Part shown: positions 1-8,096 of the stretch, in pieces
How positions within the stretch are numbered: the stretch's first letter is position 1
How the letters are laid out: each line of letters opens with the position of its first letter
Source of the DNA: Nocardia sp. NBC_01329
GTDB lineage: Bacteria > Actinomycetota > Actinomycetes > Mycobacteriales > Mycobacteriaceae
NCBI RefSeq assembly: GCF_035956715.1
Contig: NZ_CP108381.1
Span: 1,116,001-1,180,000 of the forward strand
Direction of reading: 5' to 3'
Length of the DNA stretch: 64,000 bases
Program-made: the position numbers and the translations under genes
The notes under the pieces: model-generated
What the model was told of the DNA's origin: nothing
Databases searched by the model: none
The model's input: the letters and a program-made list of their open reading frames with translations, nothing else

Positions 1-307
1 TGCCCACACCGTGGCCCTTGACCTCCGGGTGTACCGCGACTGTGCGGACTTCGCCGAGATCGGCCCACAGCACGTGCAGCGCACCACAGCCCACTACCCG
101 GTCGCCGAGTTCGGCCACCCAGAACTCCTGCACCGATTCGTACAGGTTGACGAGGTTCTTCTCCAGCAGAATACGACCCGCGTACACATCGATGAGCGAT
201 TTGATCGCCGGGACGTCCGAGGTGCGGGCGCGACGCACCCGCACGATGGCGGTCTGCGTACCGGGCGCATCGCCGGCCGAACCACTCAGTGGTCCCCGTG
301 AGGTCAT
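1..307 (-). CDS. argA: Amino-acid N-acetyltransferase (GNAT), ArgA-type, 3' end outside window
   Basis: This frame is open from an ATG at 307 to the window edge, so only the first 102 residues are present. The protein probably transfers acetyl from acetyl-CoA to glutamate, the first step of arginine synthesis, as single-domain ArgA enzymes of mycobacteria do. The GNAT fold is visible: the substrate-side region ends in GCGALHVLWADLGEVRTVAV (residues 73-91), followed by the acetyl-CoA loop PEVKGHGVG (94-102). It is divergent from pgsA3, the arrangement of Rv2747/pgsA3 in M. tuberculosis. Specificity for glutamate is inferred from synteny; a generic GNAT enzyme is the alternative. Confidence 0.8.
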   Translation of the reverse strand, partial: MTSRGPLSGSAGDAPGTQTAIVRVRRARTSDVPAIKSLIDVYAGRILLEKNLVNLYESVQEFWVAELGDRVVGCGALHVLWADLGEVRTVAVHPEVKGHGVG

Positions 308-417
308 GGGGTGCACAGTAGTCGGCCGGGCTACCGATAGTCTGAGTGTGTGCCGCAGACTCCGCCCTCCCGCTCGACCCTGCGCGCCTGTCCCGGCGCC
401 GCAGCACAAGGGCGGCC

Positions 418-1071
418 ATGAGCGTGCACCCCGAGGAGATGGATCGGCGTCTCGCCGTGCCCGGGCCACTGCGGGGCGGCCTCGTCCCGGCGCCCGCCGA
501 ATCGGCGGTCCCGCTGCTGAATATCGCCAACATCCTCACCATGATCAGGATCGCGCTGGTACCGCTGTTCGTACTGGCGCTGTTCGCCGGCGGCGGGGAC
601 CAGGCCGAATGGCGGATCACCGCGACCGTGCTGTTCGCGCTCGCTGCCGTCACCGACCGATTCGACGGCCAGCTGGCCCGCAAGTACGGTCTCGTCACCG
701 ATTTCGGAAAACTGGCCGACCCCATCGCCGACAAGGCTCTCATCGGTTCGGCGCTCATCGGGCTCTCACTGCTGGGAGATCTGCCGTGGTGGATGACGAT
801 CGTCATCTGCGCGCGCGAGATCGGGGTCACCCTACTGCGGCTGGCTGTGGTCCGCCGAGGGGTCATCCCGGCCGGTCGCGGCGGAAAACTCAAAACACTC
901 GTCCAGTCGGTGGCCATCGGAGTCCTGCTGCTCCCATTGTCGGGCGGCTTCGCGACGGCGGGAATGACGCTGATGTGGATCGCGTTGGTGCTGACAGTGG
1001 TAACAGGGCTGGACTATGTCGGCCAGGCCGCCAGGTTATGGCTGGCCGGACCCCACCGAACCCGCGGATGA
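418..1071 (+). CDS. pgsA3: CDP-alcohol phosphatidyltransferase (PgsA-like)
   Basis: Membrane enzyme that exchanges CMP of a CDP-diacylglycerol for an alcohol, most likely glycerol 3-phosphate, in phospholipid synthesis. The family signature D-x2-DG-x2-AR-x8-G-x3-D-x3-D is complete: D80, D83, G84, A87-R88, G97, D101 and D105. Hydrophobic stretches near residues 40-57, 68-80, 107-130 and 160-195 fit a multi-pass protein. The ATG at 418 gives 217 residues, close to the family; an in-frame GTG at 346 would add 24 residues of poor quality. Its stop overlaps the cinA start (ATGA). Synteny matches pgsA3 of M. tuberculosis; the exact alcohol substrate is not fixed by sequence. Confidence 0.88.
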   Translation: MSVHPEEMDRRLAVPGPLRGGLVPAPAESAVPLLNIANILTMIRIALVPLFVLALFAGGGDQAEWRITATVLFALAAVTDRFDGQLARKYGLVTDFGKLADPIADKALIGSALIGLSLLGDLPWWMTIVICAREIGVTLLRLAVVRRGVIPAGRGGKLKTLVQSVAIGVLLLPLSGGFATAGMTLMWIALVLTVVTGLDYVGQAARLWLAGPHRTRG

Positions 1072-1583
1072 CCGCCGAGCAGGCGGGACCACTGACCGCC
1101 GGGAGCGCCGCCACCGAACTGGTCGCCGCCCTGCGGGACAGCGGCCGGACCGTCGCCACCGCCGAATCGCTCACCGCGGGCCTGGTATCTGCCACGATCG
1201 CCGGGGTGCCCGGTGCCAGTGCAGTGCTGCGCGGCGGACTCGTGGTGTACGCGACCGACCTCAAACACAGTCTCGCCGGGGTCGACGAGGAGGTGCTCAC
1301 CAGCGAGGGCCCGGTGGCGGCGAGTACCGCGCAACAGCTCGCGGTCGGTGCCCGGATCCGCTGCGGCGCCGATTGGGGAATCGGGCTCACGGGAGTTGCC
1401 GGACCCGACCCGCAGGACGGCGTCGAGGTCGGCATCGTCTTCCTCGGAATCGCCGGTCCCGGGCATACCGAGGTGATGCGGTTGAAACTCTCCGGCGACC
1501 GGTGGAATATCAGGGTCACAGCGGCACACGCAGCAGTACAGGAATTGTTGCGGTGCGTACGGGGCGGATCACCCATCCGGTGA
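1068..1583 (+). CDS. cinA: CinA C-terminal domain protein (nicotinamide-nucleotide amidohydrolase, PncC-type)
   Basis: A 171-residue stand-alone CinA C-terminal domain. Members deamidate nicotinamide mononucleotide to nicotinate mononucleotide in pyridine nucleotide salvage. The family motifs are TAESLTAGL (residues 31-39, with the conserved serine) and GLTGVAGPD (106-114). The ATG overlaps the pgsA3 stop as ATGA, which decides the start and implies translational coupling. The N-terminal CinA domain of the two-domain proteins is absent, as in PncC of many bacteria. It lies just before the clgR stress promoter. Activity is inferred from the family. Confidence 0.88.
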   Translation: MTAEQAGPLTAGSAATELVAALRDSGRTVATAESLTAGLVSATIAGVPGASAVLRGGLVVYATDLKHSLAGVDEEVLTSEGPVAASTAQQLAVGARIRCGADWGIGLTGVAGPDPQDGVEVGIVFLGIAGPGHTEVMRLKLSGDRWNIRVTAAHAAVQELLRCVRGGSPIR

Positions 1584-1602
1584 GCAGTTCCGTAGCCGGC
1601 CC

Positions 1603-1630
1603 GGGAACCCGCGGGGCCGGTTCCGACGTT
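1603..1630 (+). promoter_or_regulatory. Candidate ECF-sigma (SigE-like) promoter of clgR
   Basis: The -35-like element GGGAACC (1603-1609) is followed after 18 bases by GTTG (1628-1631). This is the GGAAC/GTT architecture of actinobacterial SigE and SigH/SigR promoters. It lies about 80 bases before the clgR start, and in M. tuberculosis clgR is known to be transcribed from a SigE-dependent promoter. The match is seen; which sigma factor uses it is inferred. Confidence 0.55.
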
Positions 1631-1708
1631 GTGCGAAGAGAGATCCGCGTGCGTGCCGTGGGCTGCGGCATATGAGGGCGAAGAGCCTACCGGGAGAAGG
1701 AGAACTCG

Positions 1709-2149
1709 ATGACGCTGCTGCGAGAAGCGATCGGGGACAGTCTGCGGCGTGCGCGCCTCGCCCAGAGCCGGACCCTGCGTGAAGTATCCACCTCGGCGCG
1801 GGTGAGCCTGGGTTACCTCTCCGAGGTCGAGCGTGGCCGCAAGGAGGCTTCCAGCGAACTGCTGGCTGCCATCTGCGAGGCGCTCGACGTCCCGCTGTCG
1901 CGAGTGCTGTGGGATGTGAGCACCGCGATCGCGGGCGAGGACCTGCCCGTAACCGCCGCCTCGGCCGCCGAACCGGCCGAGACCACCGCGGTCCCCGAGC
2001 CTGTCGAGGCGGCTACCGAACCCGCCCCCGCAACGTCGGGTGTCGCCACGGCGTCGGCTGCCGGGACCCGCACGCAGGTCGACGGGGATACCAGGATCGT
2101 CATTCCCGCGCCCACCAACGGACCGCTGGTGCTGGTCGAAGCCGCCTGA
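1709..2149 (+). CDS. clgR: ClgR-type HTH transcriptional regulator of protease and envelope-stress genes
   Basis: A 146-residue regulator with an N-terminal XRE-type helix-turn-helix (about residues 8-65) containing the ClgR-typical stretch [17 protein letters not shown]. In actinobacteria ClgR activates clp protease genes and, in mycobacteria, the psp locus that follows it. The rest is an Ala/Pro/Glu-rich low-complexity linker ending in a small hydrophobic tail, LVLVEAA. ClgR proteins are themselves Clp substrates, so this tail could be a degron (inference). The ATG follows AGAAGGAGAA at good spacing. The gene is preceded by an ECF-type promoter and followed by pspA. Confidence 0.9.
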   Translation: MTLLREAIGDSLRRARLAQSRTLREVSTSARVSLGYLSEVERGRKEASSELLAAICEALDVPLSRVLWDVSTAIAGEDLPVTAASAAEPAETTAVPEPVEAATEPAPATSGVATASAAGTRTQVDGDTRIVIPAPTNGPLVLVEAA

Positions 2150-2191
2150 CCGGTTATAGCGGTGGTATATCCGATCGTGACAATGCGCGCG

Positions 2192-2219
2192 ACATACGAG
2201 AGCGGATAGATTCGTATGT
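2192..2219. promoter_or_regulatory. Inverted repeat upstream of pspA, possible operator
   Basis: Perfect 8-base arms ACATACGA (2192-2199) and TCGTATGT (2212-2219) are separated by 12 bases in the 224-base gap between clgR and pspA. The AT-rich arms stand out from the surrounding GC-rich DNA. Binding by ClgR or another stress regulator is a guess; it could also act as a weak stem-loop in the clgR-pspA transcript. Confidence 0.4.
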
Positions 2220-2373
2220 ATGCGTCGGCGCGGGCCGCTCTCGGCGAGACGCGGCATCGTTCGGTGGCCGGTGCCCGGCACCGCATGGTGGAGGATAGGC
2301 ATGTATCGAGTGCGTGACGGTCGCGCACTCCGAGTCGCCCAGGCGGCACAGCAGATGGAGGCGGGATCAACCG

Positions 2374-3207
2374 ATGGCTAATCCGTTCACGAAGGCCTGG
2401 AAATACCTGATGGCCCTCTTCGACTCCAAGATCGAAGAGCACGCGGATCCGAAGGTCCAGATTCAGCAGGCTATCGAAGAGGCCCAGCGTCAGCACCAGG
2501 CCCTGTCCCAGCAGGCTGCCTCGGTGATCGGAAACCAGCGTCAGCTGGAGATGAAACTGAACCGGCAGCTCGATGAGGTCGAGAAGCTCAACGCCAATGC
2601 CCGCCAGGCCGTCGTCCTCGCCGACCAGGCCAATGCCGCGGGCGATGCCGAGAAGGCGATCCAGTACACCAACGCCGCCGAAGCGTTCGCCGCGCAGCTG
2701 GTCACCGCCGAACAGTCGGTCGAGGACTTGAAGGTGCTGCACGACCAGTCGCTGCAGGCTGCCGCACAGGCCAAGAAAGCGGTCGAGCAGAACGCGATGC
2801 TGCTGCAGCAGAAGGTTGCCGAGCGCACCAAACTGCTCAGCCAGCTCGAACAGGCCAAGATGCAGGAGCAGGTCAGCGCCTCCCTGCAGCAGATGGACAG
2901 CACCCTGTCCGCTCCCGGCAGCGTGCCCAGCCTGGACGCGGTGCGGGAGAAGATCGAACGCCGCTACGCCACCGCGCTCGGATCCGCCGAACTCGCCCAG
3001 AACACCGTCCAGGGGCGCATGCTCGAAGTTCAGCAGGCCAGCGTCCAGATGGCCGGGCACAGCAGGCTCGAACAGATCAGGGCTTCCATGCGCGGCGATT
3101 CGCTGCCCGCCGGGAACACCAATTCTGCGATCGATGCCGGTAAATCCGCGACCGAACCCGCACAGCCACAACCACAGATGAACAAGGGTCAGACCGCGCA
3201 GCAGTAG
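2374..3207 (+). CDS. pspA: PspA/IM30 family protein (35-kDa antigen type)
   Basis: A 277-residue protein of the phage-shock PspA/IM30 family. These proteins bind the inner face of the membrane, assemble into ESCRT-III-like polymers and help keep the membrane sealed under stress. It begins [19 protein letters not shown], with the N-terminal amphipathic helix, and continues as a long Gln/Ala/Glu-rich coiled coil to about residue 220. The last 50 residues are disordered and rich in Gln and Pro. The ATG at 2374 follows GGAGGCGGG, which chooses it over upstream in-frame starts. It sits between clgR and the pspM-like gene, the order of the mycobacterial psp system, where PspA and ClgR interact. Confidence 0.92.
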   Translation: MANPFTKAWKYLMALFDSKIEEHADPKVQIQQAIEEAQRQHQALSQQAASVIGNQRQLEMKLNRQLDEVEKLNANARQAVVLADQANAAGDAEKAIQYTNAAEAFAAQLVTAEQSVEDLKVLHDQSLQAAAQAKKAVEQNAMLLQQKVAERTKLLSQLEQAKMQEQVSASLQQMDSTLSAPGSVPSLDAVREKIERRYATALGSAELAQNTVQGRMLEVQQASVQMAGHSRLEQIRASMRGDSLPAGNTNSAIDAGKSATEPAQPQPQMNKGQTAQQ

Positions 3208-3236
3208 CGGATCCACCGAGTTCGGCGAGGACAGCG

Positions 3237-4181
3237 ATGAAGTCTGACAGGCCCCGATTCCCGACCGAGCCGCGGGCGTTCGCCCGTGCCTGGCCCGAGA
3301 TGCAGCCGCAGGCCGCCTACGTCGCCGACACTCTGCGTGAAGCCGGAGAGAACGCGCTCGGCGCGGTCCGCCGCTGGGCCGATCCGCGTGAACGCGAACT
3401 CCGTCGGCGCCGGCGCGCCCGTCGGCGCAGCATCGGTCTCGGCACGGCCTCCGGTCTCACCACCGCTGGAGCGGTCGGGCTGGTGATTCTGTCCGCCCCT
3501 GCCTGGGCAGTCTTGGTGATCGGCGGTGGTGCCGTCGCCCTGGTCACCGGCGCCGCTCTGAGTACCCGCCGTTATCTGCGGTTGCGGCGGGTCCCGCTGC
3601 CGCTGGCCGGATACGTCCCGCGCAAACTCCCCGCTGCCCGCTCTGCGGCCCGTCCCGCCGTGGATCGTCTGGCGCGCGCCGAACGGACGTTGCACGAAGT
3701 GGCCGGTCAGATCGCGCGCTCCCGGCGTCTCCCAGCCGACGAACTGGAGGATCTGGTGGCCACCGCCGGATCCGGCGCCGCCGCGCTCAGCGCGCTCGCC
3801 GCCGATATCGCCACCATGGAAGGTGCGATCCGCACCCTCGGCGGCGGCGCTGCCGAGATCGCCGACGCGGCCGACGTCCACCGGCTCCGCGGAACACTGG
3901 ATTCGATCGTCGCCCGGCTCGACGGCGGCGTCGCCGAATACGAGCAGGTGGTCGCGGCGGCCACCCGGGTCCTCGCGGTCGACGAAACAGGCGCCCTCCG
4001 CTACGAGTTCGACGGGATCGTCGCCGATCTGCGCGATGCCGCGGACCGGATGGACGGCTGGGCGCAGGCGCTCACCGAACTCGCCGACCGGGCCCCCGAA
4101 TCCATGCTGCCGCCGGCCGTCGGTGAGGCCGCACGGCAGCCGCCCATGGCGGCGGCGCACCACCGCCGAGCACGTCCGTAG
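3237..4181 (+). CDS. pspM: PspM-like membrane protein
   Basis: A 314-residue protein in the position of Rv2743c (PspM), the membrane partner of PspA in mycobacteria. Residues 1-65 are charged and very arginine-rich. Two adjacent hydrophobic segments (about 67-84 and 89-108) form a hairpin, followed by an alpha-helical, Ala/Asp/Glu-rich cytoplasmic domain with repeated short coiled segments. It starts 30 bases after the pspA stop, so the two are probably co-transcribed. Inferred role: membrane recruitment of PspA during envelope stress. Overall similarity cannot be measured here, so the symbol rests on topology and synteny. Confidence 0.72.
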   Translation: MKSDRPRFPTEPRAFARAWPEMQPQAAYVADTLREAGENALGAVRRWADPRERELRRRRRARRRSIGLGTASGLTTAGAVGLVILSAPAWAVLVIGGGAVALVTGAALSTRRYLRLRRVPLPLAGYVPRKLPAARSAARPAVDRLARAERTLHEVAGQIARSRRLPADELEDLVATAGSGAAALSALAADIATMEGAIRTLGGGAAEIADAADVHRLRGTLDSIVARLDGGVAEYEQVVAAATRVLAVDETGALRYEFDGIVADLRDAADRMDGWAQALTELADRAPESMLPPAVGEAARQPPMAAAHHRRARP

Positions 4182-4289
4182 CTCCCTCAGGGACAACCCT
4201 GATCTTCCCCGGATATTGATTCTCACCTGGTGATTTCCCGCTGCGGCAGTGTCATGCTCGAAACAGGGGACAACCGCTGGGAGGCACAA

Positions 4290-4463
4290 ATGCTGTGGAA
4301 GATCATCGGCGTTGTCGCCGTCGTCTGGATCGCGCTGGCGGTGATCGGCGCACTGATCAAAGGACTGTTCCCGATCCTGGTGATCAGCGCCGTGGTGTTC
4401 GGGCTGTATCTGCTCTACAAGGCGATCGCCGGATCGGACGACCACACGGTCACCAAGGTCTGA
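4290..4463 (+). CDS. Small membrane protein of 57 residues at the end of the psp cluster
   Basis: A 57-residue product starting MLWKIIGVVAVVWIALAVIG, with two closely spaced hydrophobic segments (about 4-23 and 27-46) and a short polar tail ending DDHTVTKV. The ATG follows GGGAGGC at good spacing, and codon third positions are GC-rich as in neighbouring genes. It lies 108 bases after the pspM-like gene and just before a terminator-like hairpin, so it is probably the last gene of the psp transcript. I do not recognise a named family; by analogy with small Psp membrane proteins a role in stress sensing or PspA anchoring is possible. Confidence 0.7.
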   Translation: MLWKIIGVVAVVWIALAVIGALIKGLFPILVISAVVFGLYLLYKAIAGSDDHTVTKV

Positions 4464-4482
4464 TCGCCCCATGCGTCCACGC

Positions 4483-4517
4483 AGCCGGATTACCCTCCAC
4501 TGGAAGGTAATCCGGCT
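4483..4517 (+). terminator. Terminator-like hairpin after the psp cluster
   Basis: Perfect 12-base arms AGCCGGATTACC (4483-4494) and GGTAATCCGGCT (4506-4517) flank an 11-base loop, followed by a short T run (TTTG). It begins 20 bases after the small membrane protein gene and precedes the PIG-L gene on the same strand. Confidence 0.7.
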
Positions 4518-4540
4518 TTGCCGTGTCAAAGGGGTAGTGC

Positions 4541-5266
4541 TTGAATGACGCCATGAAGCACCTTCCGGAAGACTGGCAGCGCGCAGTGGTGATCGTCGCC
4601 CACCCCGACGATATCGAGTACGGAGTTTCCGCTGCGGTCGCCCGCTGGACCGGCCAGGGCAAGGACATCCGGTATGTGCTGGTGACCTCGGGGGAAGCGG
4701 GAATCGCCGGTATGCCTCCCGCGGAGACCCGGCCGTTGCGGGAAGCCGAGGAACGCGCCTCGGCTGCTGTCGTGGGGGTTCGCGAGGTGGAGTTCCTCGG
4801 CCACCCCGACGGCCGGATCGAAGCAGGCCCCGCCCTGCGGCGCGACCTTGCCGCCGCCATTCGCCGCCACCGACCGGAACTGGTAGTACTCGGGCATTTC
4901 GGGGAGACCTGGGCGCCCGGATTCGTCAACAGCGCCGATCATCGTGCCGTGGGCCGGTCGGCCCTGGATGCGGTCTCCGATGCCGGCAACGAATGGATTT
5001 TCCCCGATCTCACCGATCAGCCGCCGTGGACCGCCCGCTGGGCGGCGGTGGCTGTTCCCTCCGGTGCCACCCACGCCGTGGACGTCACCGCCACGGTCCC
5101 CGCGGCCGAAGCGTCACTGGCCGAACACCGGCGCTACCTGGAGGTGCTGAGTCCGGAACCGGTGCACGACCAGGTACGCGCGGTGATGACGTTGGCGACG
5201 CGGCCACTGGACGGGTTCGACGCCGAACGCGCCGTCGGATTCGAACTGTTCACCTTCGCCGGTTGA
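4541..5266 (+). CDS. PIG-L family N-acetyl sugar deacetylase-like protein
   Basis: A 241-residue zinc-dependent deacetylase of the LmbE/PIG-L family, which in actinobacteria includes MshB and Mca of mycothiol metabolism. The metal motif AHPDD is at residues 20-24, and a second histidine lies in SADHRAVG (131-138). The substrate here is unknown; the protein is shorter than MshB. Start choice: AAAGGGG at 4528-4534 is well spaced for the TTG at 4541 and too far from the ATG at 4553, which would remove four residues. It stands alone between the psp terminator and a glycosyltransferase. Confidence 0.85.
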   Translation: MNDAMKHLPEDWQRAVVIVAHPDDIEYGVSAAVARWTGQGKDIRYVLVTSGEAGIAGMPPAETRPLREAEERASAAVVGVREVEFLGHPDGRIEAGPALRRDLAAAIRRHRPELVVLGHFGETWAPGFVNSADHRAVGRSALDAVSDAGNEWIFPDLTDQPPWTARWAAVAVPSGATHAVDVTATVPAAEASLAEHRRYLEVLSPEPVHDQVRAVMTLATRPLDGFDAERAVGFELFTFAG

Positions 5267-5427
5267 GCTGTGTCGATCGCCGCGATCTGATGCGGGGTTC
5301 TGCCGGGGGCGGGGAATGAGATATCGGCGGTGACCATCGGCTCGACCCCCCCGCGGCCGGCCTCGGGCTACTCCCGGCCGCCGACCCCGGCAACGGCTGT
5401 GCGCTGGTTGCGTGGCAGGCTGAGTGG

Positions 5428-6591
5428 ATGCGAGTGGCTGTTGTCGCCGGTCCCGATCCGGGCCATGCGTTTCCCGCTATCGCTCTGTGCCTGCGCTTCC
5501 GGGACGCGGGCGACGATCCTGTTCTCTTCACCGGGCCCCGCTGGTTCGAGGCCGCACGGGCGGCCGGTATCGGGGTGCGCCGGCTGAAAGGCCTGGCGCC
5601 CAGGCCGACCGACGACGACGGTGACGCCGGTGCCCGGATCCATCAACGGGCCGCCTATATTTCGACCGAGATCCTGCCCGAACTCGGAGCGATGTTGCCG
5701 GAACTGGTTGTGTCGGATGTGCTCACCGCGGGCGGCGGTCTGGCTGCCGAGCGGCTGCGGGTGCCATGGGTCGAGCTCTCGCCGCACCCGCTCTACCTGC
5801 CCTCGAGAGGTCTGCCACCCATCGGGAGCGGGCTCGCGCCGGGCGCCGGGGTGCGCGGACGTGCGCGGGATTCGGTGCTGCGGATGTTCACCGCTCGCGC
5901 GGTGCGGACCGGGCTACGGCAACGGGAGACCGCCAGGGCCGGGGTGGGTCTGCCGGCGCCCGATCCGGGACCGGCCGCGCGGCTGATCGCGACCTTGCCC
6001 GCGCTGGAGGTGTCGCGTCCGGACTGGCCGGCCGAAGCCGAACTGGTCGGACCGCTGCTGTGGGAGCCCACCGAGCGGCAGCTGGAGCTGCCGCCCGGGG
6101 ACGAGCCCCTGGTGGTCGTGGCGCCGTCCACCGCGCACACCGGGGTGGCGGGGATGGCGGAGACGGTGCTCGAAGCGTTGGACGGGACCGGCCTCCGAGT
6201 AGCGATCTCCATGCTCGACGAGCCGCCGCGGTCGTTGCCGCAATGGGCTACCGCAGGTCTCGGGCGACAGGATGAACTGCTCACCCATGCCGCGGTGGTG
6301 GTCGGCGGCGGGGGGCACGGACTGCTGGCGAAATCACTGTCCGCGGGAGTGCCCGTGGTGACCGTGCCCGGTGGCGGTGACCAGTGGGAGCTCGCCAATC
6401 GCGCCCAACGCCAGGGTTCTTCGCTGCTGGTCCGGCCGCTCACCGCGGCGGCCGTGCGCGAGGCGGTGCTGCGCGTACTGGCCGAACCGGGTTTCACCGA
6501 GGCGTCCCGGGCGGCCGCCGCCGGGGCCGCCTCGGTGGCCGACCCGGTAGGGATCTGTCACCGGGTGCTCGATTCGGTGCGGACGCACTGA
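5428..6591 (+). CDS. GT-B fold glycosyltransferase (UGT/MGT-like)
   Basis: A 387-residue protein resembling macrolide/UGT-type glycosyltransferases, in the place of Rv2739c. The N-terminal domain opens with MRVAVVAGPDPGHAFPAIAL, the usual first beta strand and glycine-rich loop. The C-terminal nucleotide-sugar domain contains GRQDELLTHAAVVVGGGGHG and SAGVPVVTVPGGGDQWELAN, equivalent to the UGT donor-binding region. No signal peptide or membrane span is seen, so it is likely cytoplasmic. Acceptor and donor are unknown; a secondary metabolite or lipid is possible. Confidence 0.82.
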   Translation: MRVAVVAGPDPGHAFPAIALCLRFRDAGDDPVLFTGPRWFEAARAAGIGVRRLKGLAPRPTDDDGDAGARIHQRAAYISTEILPELGAMLPELVVSDVLTAGGGLAAERLRVPWVELSPHPLYLPSRGLPPIGSGLAPGAGVRGRARDSVLRMFTARAVRTGLRQRETARAGVGLPAPDPGPAARLIATLPALEVSRPDWPAEAELVGPLLWEPTERQLELPPGDEPLVVVAPSTAHTGVAGMAETVLEALDGTGLRVAISMLDEPPRSLPQWATAGLGRQDELLTHAAVVVGGGGHGLLAKSLSAGVPVVTVPGGGDQWELANRAQRQGSSLLVRPLTAAAVREAVLRVLAEPGFTEASRAAAAGAASVADPVGICHRVLDSVRTH

Positions 6592-6635
6592 CCGCCGCCG
6601 TGGCCGCGGCGGAGAGTGCGGGTAACTTGTGCACG

Positions 6636-6830
6636 GTGCGGTTGACGGAATTCCAGGAACTCATGCACACCGAATTCGGCGTGGCTCGTGGCGACACCCT
6701 GCTCAACGATCACGTGATCCTCGCGCTGGACGGCCGGACCGGTGCCGCCGCCATCGAAGCCGGTGTCGATCCTCGCGAGGTATGGCGCGCCCTCTGCGCC
6801 GAATTCGATGTCCCGCGTGCGCGGTGGTGA
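6636..6830 (+). CDS. DUF3046 small protein
   Basis: A 64-residue protein, VRLTEFQELMHTEFGVARGD at its start and ending CAEFDVPRARW, recognisably the DUF3046 family found next to recA in mycobacteria (Rv2738c). The GTG at 6636 is the start that gives the family length. The compact helical sequence has the conserved VDPREVWRALC segment near the end. Function is unknown; constant linkage to recA-recX is the only clue. Confidence 0.85.
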   Translation: MRLTEFQELMHTEFGVARGDTLLNDHVILALDGRTGAAAIEAGVDPREVWRALCAEFDVPRARW

Positions 6831-6944
6831 ATCGGACCTGCCGGCGGGCGGATCAGCAGCGTATCCACGAGCCCCGGCCGGAAGGCGATGTGACCGGACT
6901 ACCGCGGTGGTGAACCGGCGCGACGCGCGGAACAGTAGCTTGAC

Positions 6945-6960
6945 TCGAACATTTGTTCGT
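6945..6960 (+). promoter_or_regulatory. SOS box (LexA site) of recA
   Basis: TCGAACATTTGTTCGT at 6945-6960 matches the actinobacterial LexA consensus CGAAC-N4-GTTCG with perfect 5-base arms. It lies about 90 bases upstream of recA, so LexA would repress the downstream promoter until DNA damage. Confidence 0.9.
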
Positions 6961-6978
6961 CTAGGCTGATGCCGGAAC

Positions 6979-7001
6979 TTGTCGGTGCCGACCTCTACTG
7001 T
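6979..7001 (+). promoter_or_regulatory. PafBC-type (RecA-NDp) promoter of recA
   Basis: TTGTCGGTG (6979-6987), eight bases, then TACTGT (6996-7001). This fits exactly the TTGTCRGTG-N8-TANNNT pattern described for LexA-independent, PafBC-activated DNA-damage promoters of mycobacteria. It lies downstream of the SOS box and about 45 bases before the recA start. Confidence 0.8.
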
Positions 7002-7051
7002 GGGCGCCAACCACACCACCCACCTACCACCCGGTGAAAAGGGGAGTCACG

Positions 7052-8092
7052 ATGGCGCCACAGCCCTATGACCGCGACAAAGCGCTCGAACTCGCGCTCG
7101 CGCAGGTCGAGAAGAGTTTCGGCAAGGGGGCGGTGATGCGCCTCGGCGAGGAGGCTCGGCAGCCGATCTCGGTGATTCCGACCGGTTCCATCGCGCTCGA
7201 CGTCGCACTGGGCATCGGCGGTCTGCCGCGCGGCCGGGTCGTCGAGATCTACGGCCCGGAATCGTCCGGTAAGACCACGGTCGCCCTGCACGCGGTCGCC
7301 AATGCGCAGGCTGCCGGTGGTGTCGCTGCCTTCATCGACGCCGAACACGCGCTCGACCCCGATTACGCTGCCAAGCTCGGCGTAGATACCGACGCGTTGC
7401 TGGTCTCCCAGCCGGATACCGGTGAGCAGGCCCTGGAAATCGCCGATATGCTGGTCCGCTCCGGCGCCATCGACATCATCGTCATCGACTCGGTGGCCGC
7501 CCTGGTGCCCCGCGCCGAGATCGAAGGCGAAATGGGTGACAGTCACGTCGGCCTGCAGGCTCGCCTGATGAGCCAGGCGCTGCGCAAGATGACCAGTGCG
7601 CTGAACAATTCCGGCACCACCGCCGTCTTCATCAACCAGTTGCGCGAGAAGATCGGTGTCATGTTCGGTTCCCCCGAAACGACCACGGGCGGAAAGGCAC
7701 TCAAATTCTACGCGTCCGTGCGGCTCGATGTGCGCCGTATCGAAACGCTGAAGGACGGCAGCGACGCGGTGGGTAACCGGACTCGGGTCAAGGTCGTGAA
7801 GAACAAGGTTTCGCCGCCGTTCAAACAGGCCGAATTCGATATTCTGTACGGTCACGGAATTTCGAAGGAGGGTTCGCTGATCGATATGGGCGTGGAACAC
7901 GGATTTATTCGTAAATCCGGTTCCTGGTACACCTACGAAGGCGATCAGCTCGGGCAGGGCAAGGAGAACGCCCGGAAATTCCTCCTGGAGAACACCGATA
8001 TCCGGGACGAGGTCGAGAAGAAGATCAAGGAAAAGCTGGGGATCGGTGCGGATGTGACCGCGACGGAAGAAGAGACCCCGGCCGATTTCTGA
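7052..8092 (+). CDS. recA: Recombinase RecA, without intein
   Basis: DNA recombinase that forms ATP-dependent filaments on single-stranded DNA, drives strand exchange and stimulates LexA self-cleavage. It has 346 residues. Walker A GPESSGKT is at residues 68-75, and [19 protein letters not shown] covers the L2 DNA-binding loop. The coding sequence is continuous: no intein interrupts it, unlike M. tuberculosis recA. The ATG at 7052 follows AAAGGGGAG; an earlier in-frame start at 7034 is not needed. Two damage-responsive promoter elements precede it, and recX follows after four bases, so the two are co-transcribed. Confidence 0.99.
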   Translation: MAPQPYDRDKALELALAQVEKSFGKGAVMRLGEEARQPISVIPTGSIALDVALGIGGLPRGRVVEIYGPESSGKTTVALHAVANAQAAGGVAAFIDAEHALDPDYAAKLGVDTDALLVSQPDTGEQALEIADMLVRSGAIDIIVIDSVAALVPRAEIEGEMGDSHVGLQARLMSQALRKMTSALNNSGTTAVFINQLREKIGVMFGSPETTTGGKALKFYASVRLDVRRIETLKDGSDAVGNRTRVKVVKNKVSPPFKQAEFDILYGHGISKEGSLIDMGVEHGFIRKSGSWYTYEGDQLGQGKENARKFLLENTDIRDEVEKKIKEKLGIGADVTATEEETPADF

Positions 8093-8096
8093 CCCG

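Noticed and set aside
890-2302. Long minus-strand open frame of about 470 codons opposite cinA and clgR
   Set aside because: It is an antisense shadow of GC-rich genes: the opposite strand carries recognisable families with good starts, while this frame has no domain and low-complexity, Arg/His/Ser-rich sequence.
7052-8092. Intein in RecA
   Set aside because: The RecA frame is continuous at normal length with no Hint-domain insertion.
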